From positions 1 through 52,387 of the forward strand of contig JAJFFD010000218.1 in NCBI GenBank assembly GCA_021776805.1: 52,387 nt of DNA. The letters run 5' to 3'. The notes beneath the pieces are model-generated. The model saw only the letters and a list, made by a program, of their open reading frames with translations. It was not told the origin of the DNA and ran no database searches. Positions within the stretch are counted from its first letter, which is position 1. Each line of letters opens with the position of its first letter. The translations under genes were made by a program, and so were the position numbers. Shown in pieces: positions 14,803 to 23,964 of the stretch. Origin of the DNA: Planctomycetota bacterium (GTDB lineage Bacteria; Planctomycetota; UBA1135; UBA2386).

Positions 14803-16873
14803 GAGCGTTCAGCACAACCACCAGGGAGCTGGCCGCCATCGCTGCTGCAGCCACCGTGGGCGAAGGCGTGTAGGTGATCCAGTCCTCCAGGAATCCGCCC
14901 GCCAAGGGAATGGCCAGAATGTTGTAGGCGAATGCGAGACAGAGGTTCTGTCGGATGTTTCCTAGGCTCACCCGGCTCAAGCGCCTCGCATCCTTGATGC
15001 CTCTGAGTTCGCCGCCGACCAGAGTGAGGCTTGCACTTTCGATGGCCACGTCGCTGCCCGTCCCCATGGCGATGCCCACATCGGCCTGGGCGAGAGCCGC
15101 AGCGTCGTTGATGCCGTCGCCGGCCATGGCCACTTGCAGCCCCTGCTCCTGGAGCTCGGCGACGACTCCACGCTTGTCTTCAGGAAGCACAGCAGCATGC
15201 ACCTCGCTGATTCCAAGCGACTCGGCGACCGCCGCTGCGGTCTTCTGGCTATCGCCGGTGAGCATGATCAACCGCAGCCCATCTTCTGCGAGGTCCTCGA
15301 GCAGATGTTTGCTGCCAGCTTTGATCTGGTCAGCGAAAGCGAAGAGACCTATCACTCTGTCGTCGATCGCCATGATCATGGCGCTGCTGCCCGCCTGTCG
15401 GAGTTTGTTCAGGTCACCGGCAAGCTGGTCATGCTCGAGGCCCTTGTCGCGGAGGAGGGATTCATTCCCGAGGAGAACTCGTTTTCCCCCGAGCTCCGCA
15501 AGAACTCCCTTGCCCGGGACTGCAACAAAGTTGGTGGCTGACTCGAGCGCGAGGCCACGCGCTTCGGCGGCTTGAACAAGGGCAGTGCCGAGAGGGTGCT
15601 CACTACTGCGCTCCAAACTGGCTGCCAGCTCGAGCATGGCGTCCGCATCCAGATCGGCCAGGGGTAGAATTCTGGTGAGCTCCGGGTGGCCGACCGTCAA
15701 GGTGCCCGTCTTATCGAGAAGGAGGGTGTCGACTGTCTGCAGGGCTTCGATGGCCTCCGCATTGCGGAAGAGCAAGCCCTTCTGCGCGGCCCTGCCCATG
15801 GTAACCATGATTGACATGGGGGTGGCCAGACCCAGGGCGCAGGGGCATGCGACGACCAGCACAGCGATGGCTCGCATGATGGCGGTGGAAAGGTCAGCGG
15901 CATCACGCAAGAAATACCAATAGCAGAAGCTCGCCAGCGCGATCAGCAGGACCAGGGGCACGAAAAACGCGGCGACCCGATCGACCAGGCCTTGCACCGG
16001 TGCCCGGCTGCGCTGAGCGCGCGCAACCTGCGCGACCATGCGTGCCAGCAAGCCCTCGTCCGCGCCGTGATCCGCCCGCATCAGCAGGCTGCCTCTGCCG
16101 TTGAGGGTTCCGCCGATCAAGGCTGCGCCCTCGGCCTTGCTCACTGGCATGGGCTCGCCACTGATCATGGCTTCGTCTACTTCGCTCAGTCCTTCGAGGA
16201 CCCGGCCGTCGACCGGGATCCGCTCGCCAGGCCGGATTCGCAGCCGATCTCCAGCGACCACCTCTGCGATGAGAATCTCTTCCTCGAGCCCATCCCCGTC
16301 GAGTCGCTGGGCTCTCTTGGGAGAGAGATTCAGTAGGGCGGTGATCGCTCTGCCCGTTCGCTGGCGGGCGCTGAGTTCGAGCACCTGGCCTAGCAGAACC
16401 AGGCAGATGATCATCGCTGCCGCTTGGAAGTGCAGCCCGCCGGGCTCGCTGGCAAGAATCAGCAAGAACAGGCTATGGCCATAGGCAACCCCGACGCCCA
16501 TGGCGATCAGGGTGAACATGTTCAGTCGCCGGCGGAGGACAGACTCGTAGCCGCGCTGGAAGAAGGGCCAACCGGAATAGAGCACGACCAGGCTGGCCAG
16601 CAGAGCCTGAACCCATTCCCCAGGGGTCCCGGGGAGGAGGCCGCCGAGTGTGATGGCCAGCAGAGGCAGCATGCAGGCCAGGGCAAACCAGAGTCTGCGT
16701 AGCATGTAGCCCAGTTCGGGATTCTCTTCGCCGACTGCAGGGACGCGAGCCTCGAGAGCCATACCGCAGTGCGGGCAGCTGCCCGATGAATCGCTGCCCA
16801 CGCTTGGACACATGGGGCATATCCATGCGGCCTTGTTATTGCTTAGCGGTGCTTTCTGCTGACAGCAGTCCAT
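14789..16873 (-). CDS. copA: Cu(I)-exporting P1B-type ATPase with Cys-rich N-terminus
   Basis: The 694-residue pump moves Cu(I) (or Ag(I)) out of the cytoplasm. Residues 19-36 form a CPMC...CPHC zinc-ribbon-like heavy-metal domain, related to the CPMHP...CPKCGM domains of some CopA/SilP pumps; a CC pair is at 3-4. There is no GMxCxxC HMA domain. Core motifs are the CPC of transmembrane helix 6 (343-345), DKTGT (387-391), SEHPLG, GDGIND, and the Cu(I)-type YN (AYNILAIPLAG) and MxxSS (MAASSLVVVLNALRIR) in the last helices. It ends inside the 3' end of pepP. The bufferin-like operon lies 2.4 kb away on the same strand, suggesting a copper-handling neighbourhood. Symbol by function; silP is the alternative. 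Confidence 0.9.
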   Translation of the reverse strand: MDCCQQKAPLSNNKAAWICPMCPSVGSDSSGSCPHCGMALEARVPAVGEENPELGYMLRRLWFALACMLPLLAITLGGLLPGTPGEWVQALLASLVVLYSGWPFFQRGYESVLRRRLNMFTLIAMGVGVAYGHSLFLLILASEPGGLHFQAAAMIICLVLLGQVLELSARQRTGRAITALLNLSPKRAQRLDGDGLEEEILIAEVVAGDRLRIRPGERIPVDGRVLEGLSEVDEAMISGEPMPVSKAEGAALIGGTLNGRGSLLMRADHGADEGLLARMVAQVARAQRSRAPVQGLVDRVAAFFVPLVLLIALASFCYWYFLRDAADLSTAIMRAIAVLVVACPCALGLATPMSIMVTMGRAAQKGLLFRNAEAIEALQTVDTLLLDKTGTLTVGHPELTRILPLADLDADAMLELAASLERSSEHPLGTALVQAAEARGLALESATNFVAVPGKGVLAELGGKRVLLGNESLLRDKGLEHDQLAGDLNKLRQAGSSAMIMAIDDRVIGLFAFADQIKAGSKHLLEDLAEDGLRLIMLTGDSQKTAAAVAESLGISEVHAAVLPEDKRGVVAELQEQGLQVAMAGDGINDAAALAQADVGIAMGTGSDVAIESASLTLVGGELRGIKDARRLSRVSLGNIRQNLCLAFAYNILAIPLAGGFLEDWITYTPSPTVAAAAMAASSLVVVLNALRIR

Positions 16874-16900
16874 GCCGAGAACGGAACCATACTGCCGACC

Positions 16901-17746
16901 TCAGTTCGAGGCCGCGGAGCCAGGTTCGGTACTCGCATCTGAATAGCCGAAGCGAGACATGGCGTCGCCGCAAATGGACTGGATTTGCTCGGCTTCCGAG
17001 GGGCTCAACTCCTGGCGCCAGCGGCCGATGCTGGCCCCCGGTGTCTTGGAGGTGCCATGGCTGGCGAAGTTGCCTTCCCCTTGTAGGGCTGTCAGGACTT
17101 CGGGGCGCATGGCGAGGCCGAGGTGCTCGAAGCATCTCTTGATGCTGCCAGGCAAGTTCGGGACTGCATCCTCATAACGGATTACTAGGGGCGAGAGATC
17201 TGCCAAAACGCTGCTGTTGAGATTGCGCCAGAGAACCGCGTGATCGGCGAGGCTCATTTCCTGGACGTGCGGGAAGCGCTGCCGGTAGTCATCTCGGCTG
17301 GCATAGGCACGATAAGAACAGATCATGTCGCGGGGATCGCGAACGCAGAGGATGTAGCGGGTCTGCGGCCAGAGGGCTCGCATGGCGGCAGCCGCCCGAG
17401 GGTTGGGTAGTTTGTCTCCCCAGTGCGTGAATTCCCGATCGGGGAACTCGCCCTTGTAGAAGTCGCGGATCAGGGACTTGGCATGCCCGGCGAAACTGCT
17501 CGCCATGGAGGCGGTGTAGCGGCCTTGGATCAGGCCGCGCATTCGGATGGGCTCCTGCAGATTCCATTCGCCCTGGGAGTCTGCCGGCAGGGAGGCGAGC
17601 TGATTGCAAAACCAAATGAAGTTGATGACCTTGGCCTCATCGCATAGGGCAACCTGGGGATGTGCCTGCAGGACCTTGCACAGCATGGTCGAGCCGCATC
17701 GCCCGTTGCCAAGGATGAAGAATGGTTGCTCCATGGGCGGCGCCAT
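16901..17746 (-). CDS. PAPS-dependent sulfotransferase family protein
   Basis: This enzyme type transfers sulfate from PAPS to a hydroxyl or amine acceptor. The product is 281 aa from the ATG at 17746, 4 bases after the stop of the upstream glycosyltransferase gene; the frame's earlier ATG lies inside that gene. The 5'-phosphosulfate loop is FILGNGRCGSTML near residue 9-21. The 3'-phosphate site is the VRDPRDMICSYRAY region. Late motifs include RYEDAV and a C-terminal GASIGRWRQELS segment, as in tyrosylprotein or carbohydrate sulfotransferases. Coupling with a glycosyltransferase suggests sulfation of a glycan or glycolipid. The acceptor is unknown. Confidence 0.85.
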   Translation of the reverse strand: MAPPMEQPFFILGNGRCGSTMLCKVLQAHPQVALCDEAKVINFIWFCNQLASLPADSQGEWNLQEPIRMRGLIQGRYTASMASSFAGHAKSLIRDFYKGEFPDREFTHWGDKLPNPRAAAAMRALWPQTRYILCVRDPRDMICSYRAYASRDDYRQRFPHVQEMSLADHAVLWRNLNSSVLADLSPLVIRYEDAVPNLPGSIKRCFEHLGLAMRPEVLTALQGEGNFASHGTSKTPGASIGRWRQELSPSEAEQIQSICGDAMSRFGYSDASTEPGSAASN

Positions 17747-17750
17747 GGTC

Positions 17751-18881
17751 TCAGCTGCGGCGCAATTCTGCCATGGGGTAGAACCTTCCGCGCCAGCGCA
17801 CACCTCCCTTGGAGAGCATGCTGTATGCGCTGTGCAGAAGTCCCCACATGGTGATCGGTACTGCCAAGGGGGTGAACAGCGCCGGTAGCAGCGTCCAACT
17901 GTACAGGGGAGCTGTGAGGGCGGCGGGAAGGGCCATTGAGGCCAGCCCAATCCCTGCCAGCATGCCGGGGAGGCCAAAGAAGAAGGGCCCGAGAATCGCT
18001 AGCGTCCAGAGCAAGTGACAGCTCAGTTGCTGAAGTATGAGCAGCCCGATTCTGTAGTTGAGGAGGGCGAAGTAATTCTTTTCGAGGACTCGGAAGAAGC
18101 TCCAGAAGTCGGTGAGCCACTTCACTTCGAAGTCCTCTTGCGCATGCCCGAGATGACTCTGGAAGCCGGCTCGTTTCAGTTGCTCGCCCAGGCGAATGTC
18201 CTCGAGGACTTCCATGCGCAGGGTTTCGTGACCGCCGGCTGCCTCGTAGGCCCGGCGACGGATCAAGTTGAAGGAGCCAAAGCCGGTGTAGGAAGCGGGT
18301 CGGTGCAGATTGATGCCGATGGCCAGCTTGTAGAGGCCCAGAACCATGGTCAGGGCCAGGATACGCCCAACGAAGCTTGTGCCGGCCAGGCCGGGAACCA
18401 GGCAGAGCTGATCGACTTCGAGGCGCTCCGCTTCGGCGACGGCGCGGGTGAGCAGATCGGATCGCATCCATGTGTCAGCATCGGTGAAGAGCAGCCAGTC
18501 ATGCCGAGCTCTGGACGCAGCCAGGTGGCAGGCATGGCACTTGCCGATCCATCCTGCTGGTAACTCGTCGATTTCGATCACTTCGAGTCGAGCTTCCGCC
18601 GCGTCCAGCGCATGCAGTATCTCGCGGCTGCCGTCCTGGGAGCCGTCGTCGGCGACGATCAGCTGCAGATCGATTCCCTCCTGCGCGAGAATGCGCCGAA
18701 TCGTCCCCTCGATGCGCTCGACTTCGTCACGGACGGCGACGATGACCGTCAGGGATGCCCGGCTCGGGAGCCTGGCCTTGGGCAGGGAACGCATGAGCGC
18801 AAAGCCGAGCAGAGCGACGAGGGTGAAGCCCAGCCAGAAGCAAGCGACCAGAATCAGGAGGATGTCGAAGGCGAGCTCCAC
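17751..18881 (-). CDS. Membrane-bound family 2 glycosyltransferase
   Basis: The product is about 376 aa if it starts at GTG 18881. The open frame extends to 19232, but that would run antisense through the next gene's start, so a later non-ATG start is likely. An N-terminal helix (FDILLILVACFWLGFTLVALLGF) precedes a GT-A domain with VIVAVRDEVERI, VADDGSQDGS, the DxD motif in FTDADTW, and EDIRLGEQLKRAGF. Three to four hydrophobic helices close the protein (LLILQQLSCHLLWTLAILGPFFF and after). This resembles the hopanoid/carotenoid-associated group (HpnB/CrtQ), though the acceptor is not determined. It forms an operon with the sulfotransferase. Confidence 0.82.
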   Translation of the reverse strand: MELAFDILLILVACFWLGFTLVALLGFALMRSLPKARLPSRASLTVIVAVRDEVERIEGTIRRILAQEGIDLQLIVADDGSQDGSREILHALDAAEARLEVIEIDELPAGWIGKCHACHLAASRARHDWLLFTDADTWMRSDLLTRAVAEAERLEVDQLCLVPGLAGTSFVGRILALTMVLGLYKLAIGINLHRPASYTGFGSFNLIRRRAYEAAGGHETLRMEVLEDIRLGEQLKRAGFQSHLGHAQEDFEVKWLTDFWSFFRVLEKNYFALLNYRIGLLILQQLSCHLLWTLAILGPFFFGLPGMLAGIGLASMALPAALTAPLYSWTLLPALFTPLAVPITMWGLLHSAYSMLSKGGVRWRGRFYPMAELRRS

Positions 18882-18965
18882 GGCGGCAATTGCTATCCGA
18901 TGAGCAGCTCCGCGTGCAGATCTTTCTACCGTGAAGCAGGGTGAGGGCCCGGATACCCTGGGCGT

Positions 18966-21197
18966 ATGAGAATCGTCGCCATCGGGGGCGGGCCCGCCGG
19001 ACTCTTCTTCAGCCTGCTGATGAAGAAGGCCTATCCGGATACCGAGATCGAGATCTACGAACGAAACAAGCCGGATGACACCTTTGGCTGGGGGGTGGTC
19101 TTTTCGGAAGCAACCCTCGGGAACATCGCCGCCGCGGATCCGGAGGTCATGGCCGAGATTCGTGCGCAGTTTCGCTACTGGGATGAGATCGAGACCTACT
19201 ACGGCGGCGAGAAGGTTGTCTCTACGGGTCACGGATTCTGCGGTCTGTCACGACGGCAACTCTTGAAGATCCTGCACAAACGCTGTGCCGACCTGGGCAT
19301 CAAGATCGCCTTTGAAACCGAAATTGAAGACCTGGATCGCTTCGCCGATGCGGATCTGATCCTCGGTGCTGATGGGGCCAATAGCCTGGTTCGCAAGCGT
19401 TTTGCCGAGCATTTCAAGCCGAGCATCGATTGGCGCCATTGCAAGTTCGCCTGGTTTGGCACGGACAAGGCGATGAGCAACTTCACCTTCGTCTTCAAGG
19501 AGACCGAACACGGCCTCTTCCAGGTGCACGCTTATCCCTTCGAGGAAGGATTTGGTACTTGGATCATCGAGTGTCATGAGGAAGTCTGGCTTCGGGCGGG
19601 ATTGGACAAGCTCGACGAGGAGCAATCTCTGGCTTTTTGTCAGGCGCTCTTTGCCGACGAACTGGCTGGCCATCGTCTCCTTAGCAACCGCTCGATCTGG
19701 CGCAGCTTTCCCACGATCCACAACGAGAGCTATCATCACGAGAATGTGGTGTTGCTCGGGGATGCGGCGCACACCGCCCACTTCTCCATCGGCTCTGGGA
19801 CCAAGCTGGCCTTGGAGGATGCGATTACTCTGGCGGCGTCCTTCCAGGCGAGAGGCAATTCCGACGTGCCTGCAGTCCTACAGGCCTATCAGGAGGCGCG
19901 GTATATCGAGGTCATCAAGCTGCAGAAGACGGCGCAGACCAGTCTCGAGTGGTTCGAGAACAGTCAGCGTTACATGCAGCAAGACCCGGCCATCTTCAGT
20001 TTCAATCTGATGACCCGCTCGAAGGCGATCACCTACGACAACCTGCAAGTGCGGGATCCGGACCTGGTTGCCCGAGTGCGCAAGGTCTATGCCGAGGCGA
20101 ATGGCAGGCCTGCGCCAGAAGAGGCACCGGTGCCGATCTTCTGTCCATACAAGATTGCCGACCTCGGCTTGGTCAATCGCATCGTGGTTTCACCCATGTG
20201 TCAGTACTCCTCGGAGGAGGGCATGCCCACCGACTGGCACATGGTTCACCTGGGCGGCCTCGCACTGGGTGGGGCCGGACTGATCTTCACCGAGATGACC
20301 AACGTCTCGCCTGAGGGCAGGATCACTCCCGGCTGTTCCGGCATGTGGAGCGAAGCTCATGCGGAAGCCTGGCGACCCATCGTCAGTTTTGTCCATGAAC
20401 ACTCGGCGGCCAAGGTGGCTATGCAGTTGGCCCATGCAGGACGCAAGGCTTCCTGCGAACTGCCCTGGGTGGCGGATGACCAACCACTGGGAACGGGTGC
20501 ATGGCAGACCATCGGTCCCGACGAGCAGCCCTTCAGGCCGGACTGGCCGGCTCCGCGGCCAATGCAGCCCGAGGACATGGCAAGAGTCCGTGATCAATTC
20601 TGTCAGTCGGCGAAGTATGCCGCGCAGGCTGACTTCGACATGATCGAGCTGCACATGGCGCATGGCTATCTCCTGTCCAGCTTCATCTCCCCTCTGAGCA
20701 ACCAGCGCGCTGATGAGTACGGTGGAAGTTTGGAGAACCGCATGCGCTTTCCATTACAGGTGCTCGCTGCCGTGCGCGCGGTCTGGCCCGCGGAGAAGCC
20801 GATATCCGTTCGCATCAGCGCCAGCGACTGGGCGGAGGACGCGGGTATCGATGCGGAGGAGGCGGTGCTCATCGCTCGGATGCTCGCCGCCAGTGGCTGC
20901 GACATCATCGATGTCTCAAGCGGTGGGAACAGTCCGGATCACATCCCCAACTACGGCCGCATGTATCAGGTTCCTTTTGCCGAGAAGATACGCTACGAGG
21001 CGCCGATGCCGGTGATAGCCGTAGGAGCCATCTTGGGTCCCGACCACTGCAACACGATCTTGGCGGCAGGCCGCGCCGATCTCTGTGCTATGGCTCGGCC
21101 GCATCTCCGCGATGCCTGGATCACCCGGCATGCTGCGGAGGAATACGAGTTCTCGGAGCAATACTGGCCCAAGCAATACCTGGCCGGGCGATCCTAG
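18966..21197 (+). CDS. Flavin monooxygenase / Old Yellow Enzyme fusion, salicylyl-CoA 5-hydroxylase type
   Basis: The 743-residue product joins two flavoenzymes. Residues 1-about 390 are an FAD monooxygenase with GGGPAG (7-12), the DG motif LGADGANSLVR, and GDAAHTAHFSIGSG. From about 393 to the end it is an NADH:flavin oxidoreductase/OYE barrel with PMCQYSS, QLAHAGRKAS, HMAHGYLLSSFISPLSN and NQRADEYGGS. This is the architecture of salicylyl-CoA 5-hydroxylase and 2-aminobenzoyl-CoA monooxygenase/reductase, which hydroxylate and reduce aromatic CoA thioesters. The convergent neighbour is an acyl-CoA ligase, which could supply the substrate. The fused form is a known family layout, not a frameshift artefact. 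Confidence 0.9.
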   Translation: MRIVAIGGGPAGLFFSLLMKKAYPDTEIEIYERNKPDDTFGWGVVFSEATLGNIAAADPEVMAEIRAQFRYWDEIETYYGGEKVVSTGHGFCGLSRRQLLKILHKRCADLGIKIAFETEIEDLDRFADADLILGADGANSLVRKRFAEHFKPSIDWRHCKFAWFGTDKAMSNFTFVFKETEHGLFQVHAYPFEEGFGTWIIECHEEVWLRAGLDKLDEEQSLAFCQALFADELAGHRLLSNRSIWRSFPTIHNESYHHENVVLLGDAAHTAHFSIGSGTKLALEDAITLAASFQARGNSDVPAVLQAYQEARYIEVIKLQKTAQTSLEWFENSQRYMQQDPAIFSFNLMTRSKAITYDNLQVRDPDLVARVRKVYAEANGRPAPEEAPVPIFCPYKIADLGLVNRIVVSPMCQYSSEEGMPTDWHMVHLGGLALGGAGLIFTEMTNVSPEGRITPGCSGMWSEAHAEAWRPIVSFVHEHSAAKVAMQLAHAGRKASCELPWVADDQPLGTGAWQTIGPDEQPFRPDWPAPRPMQPEDMARVRDQFCQSAKYAAQADFDMIELHMAHGYLLSSFISPLSNQRADEYGGSLENRMRFPLQVLAAVRAVWPAEKPISVRISASDWAEDAGIDAEEAVLIARMLAASGCDIIDVSSGGNSPDHIPNYGRMYQVPFAEKIRYEAPMPVIAVGAILGPDHCNTILAAGRADLCAMARPHLRDAWITRHAAEEYEFSEQYWPKQYLAGRS

Positions 21198-21208
21198 ACC
21201 GCTTCTTC

Positions 21209-22681
21209 TCAGCTCGAGCGAAGGAGGCGCTTGCTGATCTTGCCCGACCCGGTTCGTGGTAATTCCGCCATGAAACGGATTTCCTTGGGCGTCTTGAAGG
21301 GAGCGAGCTCCTGCCGGCAGAAGGCGATCAGCTCTTCAGCGCTCAGATCTTCGCCAGCTTCGAGGACCACAGCAGCGCAGATCCGTTCGCCCCACTCCGG
21401 GTCCTCCCGCCCGTAGACCGCAGCTTCGAGTACCGCTGGGTGCTCGAAGAGGCGCTGCTCGACTTCGGTGCTGTAGACGCTCTCGCCGCCGCTGATGATC
21501 ACGTCCTTCTTGCGATCCACGATGTCGACGAAACCCTCGCCGTCGAGGACCGCGAGGTCGCCGGTGTAGAACCAGCCATCCCGAAAGCTTTCCGCATCCG
21601 CCTCAGGGTTTTGCCAATAGCCAGGGCTGACGGTCCGTCCACGCACACGAATCTCGCCCACCTGCTTGCTGTCGGCCTCGACCTGTCGACCATCAGCATC
21701 GACGATCTGTAGATCGATGCCGGGAAGGGGCCGGCCGGTCTTGGCTCGGTAAGCCAATTGCTCCGCATCTGGCAATGCGCGCAAGTGCTGCGGCAGGATG
21801 CTCATGGTCAGGAAGGGACTGGTCTCCGTCAGGCCATAGGTCTGGACGTATTCGCAGCCAAGGACTGCATGGATTTCCGCCACCACCCTGCTGGCGATCG
21901 GCGCCCCGCCGCTCAAGAGAAGGCGCAGGCTGCTGTAATCGTAGTTGCCGGCCCTTGGATGTCGGACCATGCGGTTGAGCATGGTGGGGACCAGATTCGT
22001 GATGCTGATCCTCTCCGCCGCGATCAGCTCGAGCGTCGCTTCGGCTGCAAATTCGGACTGTAGAACGTGGCTGCCAGCGACCGCGGTGATCGCAAAAGTC
22101 GCCCATGCATCCGCTAGGTGAAAGAGGGGTGCGACATGGGCCCAGACATCTGTCTTGCTCAGTTGCAGAGCTGCGATGCTCATCTGGGCGTGACTGAGCA
22201 GATTGCCATGGGTGAGAATGACGCCCTTTGGGCGACCAGTTGTTCCCGAGGTGTAGTAGATCTGCGCGGGGGTCTCGTCGGCTGCCGCGATGGGCTGCAG
22301 GTTCTCGCCCTTGGCGGTCAGAAGACGGCCGTACCTCTCCTCTTCGAAGCTCCAGATGCCCTTGCCGAGGACAAGGCTGCAGCCCGAGTCTCTGAGGATA
22401 TCTTTGGTTTCGCCATCCGTGAGCCGGGTGTTGAGGGGGACCAGGATCAGTCCGGTAGCTGCAGCCGCGAAGTAGCAGCTCAGGTATTCCTCGCGATTTG
22501 CCGCATGAATCGCCAGTCGATCACCCGGGCGCAGTCCGATATCCAGCAGGCCCTGGGCGAGCTTACGGCAGTGCACGAACCATTCCTCATAGGTCCACGC
22601 CTTGCTCGCATCCTTGATCGCCGGGCGCGCCCCCTGGTCGCGCGCGCTCGACTCTAGTAATTGCCAGACGCTGTTGGGCAA
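21209..22681 (-). CDS. AMP-forming acyl/aryl-CoA synthetase
   Basis: The enzyme activates a carboxylic acid to its CoA thioester through an acyl-adenylate. The product is 490 aa. Motifs are the P-loop-like YYTSGTTGRPKGV (about 141-153), the A5 region TYGLTETSPF, the hinge YTGDLAVLDGEGFVDIVDRKKD, and the C-terminal catalytic Lys in RTGSGKISKRLLR. Substrate specificity cannot be read reliably; neighbours make an aromatic acid such as salicylate or anthranilate plausible, but fatty acids are possible. It lies 4 bases downstream of rocD on the same strand. Its 3' end faces the fusion oxygenase gene with 11 bases between stops. Confidence 0.88.
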   Translation of the reverse strand: MPNSVWQLLESSARDQGARPAIKDASKAWTYEEWFVHCRKLAQGLLDIGLRPGDRLAIHAANREEYLSCYFAAAATGLILVPLNTRLTDGETKDILRDSGCSLVLGKGIWSFEEERYGRLLTAKGENLQPIAAADETPAQIYYTSGTTGRPKGVILTHGNLLSHAQMSIAALQLSKTDVWAHVAPLFHLADAWATFAITAVAGSHVLQSEFAAEATLELIAAERISITNLVPTMLNRMVRHPRAGNYDYSSLRLLLSGGAPIASRVVAEIHAVLGCEYVQTYGLTETSPFLTMSILPQHLRALPDAEQLAYRAKTGRPLPGIDLQIVDADGRQVEADSKQVGEIRVRGRTVSPGYWQNPEADAESFRDGWFYTGDLAVLDGEGFVDIVDRKKDVIISGGESVYSTEVEQRLFEHPAVLEAAVYGREDPEWGERICAAVVLEAGEDLSAEELIAFCRQELAPFKTPKEIRFMAELPRTGSGKISKRLLRSS

Positions 22682-22685
22682 GGAT

Positions 22686-23897
22686 CTAGGCTAGGACCTT
22701 GCGGATGCGTTCCAGGGCCCACTCGAGTTCGGACTTCTGGACTACCAGGGGCGGGGCGAAGCGAATGGTGTGCACGTGGGTTTCCTTGCAGAGCATGCCT
22801 TCGTTCTTGAGGGCTTCGCAGTACTTGCGGGCGCCACCGGCCGAGGATTCGAGTTCCAGGCCGATCCAGAGTCCGGCGCCTCGCACCTCTTTGACCTTTG
22901 CTGAATTCATGCCAATCAGCTCCTGGCGGAACCAAGTTCCCAGCTCGGCGCTGCGCTTGCAAAGGTCTTCTTCGACCAGCACGTCGAGGGCCGCATCCGC
23001 TACTGCACAGGCGACTGGATTGCCGCCGTAGGTCGAGCCGTGAGTGCCAGGGGTGAAGACATCCATCACCGCATCATCGGCCAGGAAGGCCGAGACCGGG
23101 TACATGCCGCCGGAGAGGGCCTTGCCGATGGTCACCGCGTCGGCACGAACGCCGAAGAGCCTGTGCGCGAAGAGGTCACCGGAGCGACCGAGGCCAGCTT
23201 GAATCTCGTCGCAGATGAGCAAGGCCTTGTGCTGATCGCAGAGTGAACGCAGACCCGGGAGGAAGTCGGCGGGCGGTGTGACGACACCGGCTTCGCCCTG
23301 GATCGGCTCAACCAGAATGGCGACAACGTTCGGATCGAATGCCTTTTCCACCGCGGCAAGATCGCCATAGGGAAGAATGTCGAAGCCGGGTGTGTATGGC
23401 CCATAGCCATCTCTGGCTTCGGGGTCATTGGAGAAGCTCACTATGGTGGTGGTCCGCCCATGGAAGTTGCCATCGAAGACGATGATGCGGGCCTTGTCCG
23501 CAGCAAGGCCCTTCTTCTGGTAGCCCCACTTTCGTGCGGCCTTGATCGCGGTTTCCACGGCTTCTGCACCCGTGTTCATCATCAGGACTTTGTCGTACCC
23601 GGAGAGCTCGCTGAGCTTCTTGCAGAAGGGCCCGAAGCGATCGTTGCGGAAGGCCCGGGAGGTCAGCGAGAGGTTTTCGATCTGCCCCTTGAGTGCCTCG
23701 ACGATGCGTGGGTGGTTGTGCCCCTGGTTGACAGCTGAGTAGGCGGCGAGGAAGTCGAGATACTTGTTGCCTTCGACATCCCAGACCCAGATTCCCTCGG
23801 CACGACTGAGGATGACACCGAGGGGATGATAGTTGTGTGCGCTGTAGCGATCTTCGAGATCGATGAAGGCCTGACTGTCGAGGGAGGTCTCGTTCAT
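22686..23897 (-). CDS. rocD: Ornithine--oxo-acid aminotransferase
   Basis: RocD converts ornithine plus 2-oxoglutarate to glutamate semialdehyde plus glutamate using PLP. The product is 403 aa, the usual length. Characteristic segments are YSAHNYHPLGVILSRAEG near the N-terminus, YSAVNQGHNHPRI, MNTGAEAVETAIK, GNFHGRTTTIVSFS, CDEIQAGLGRSG and the PLP Lys in TIGKALSGGMYPVSA, with TPGTHGSTYGGNP after it. Glutamate semialdehyde cyclises to pyrroline-5-carboxylate, the substrate of the pruA product encoded at 44181-45812. The gene heads a two-gene run with the acyl-CoA ligase and is divergent from the MFS gene (67-base gap). Confidence 0.94.
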   Translation of the reverse strand: MNETSLDSQAFIDLEDRYSAHNYHPLGVILSRAEGIWVWDVEGNKYLDFLAAYSAVNQGHNHPRIVEALKGQIENLSLTSRAFRNDRFGPFCKKLSELSGYDKVLMMNTGAEAVETAIKAARKWGYQKKGLAADKARIIVFDGNFHGRTTTIVSFSNDPEARDGYGPYTPGFDILPYGDLAAVEKAFDPNVVAILVEPIQGEAGVVTPPADFLPGLRSLCDQHKALLICDEIQAGLGRSGDLFAHRLFGVRADAVTIGKALSGGMYPVSAFLADDAVMDVFTPGTHGSTYGGNPVACAVADAALDVLVEEDLCKRSAELGTWFRQELIGMNSAKVKEVRGAGLWIGLELESSAGGARKYCEALKNEGMLCKETHVHTIRFAPPLVVQKSELEWALERIRKVLA

Positions 23898-23964
23898 GCG
23901 GCGGATCTTAGCGCCTCCGAAACTGACCTGCCCCGGTTATCGTCCCGCCAACTCGCCTTCGACC

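Noticed and set aside
18882..19232. N-terminal extension of the glycosyltransferase frame
   Set aside because: It overlaps the start of the fusion oxygenase gene in antisense and adds about 117 residues lacking family similarity.
18966..21197. Frameshift or assembly fusion of two flavoenzymes
   Set aside because: The same two-domain architecture is an established family layout, and no break in frame or linker is seen.
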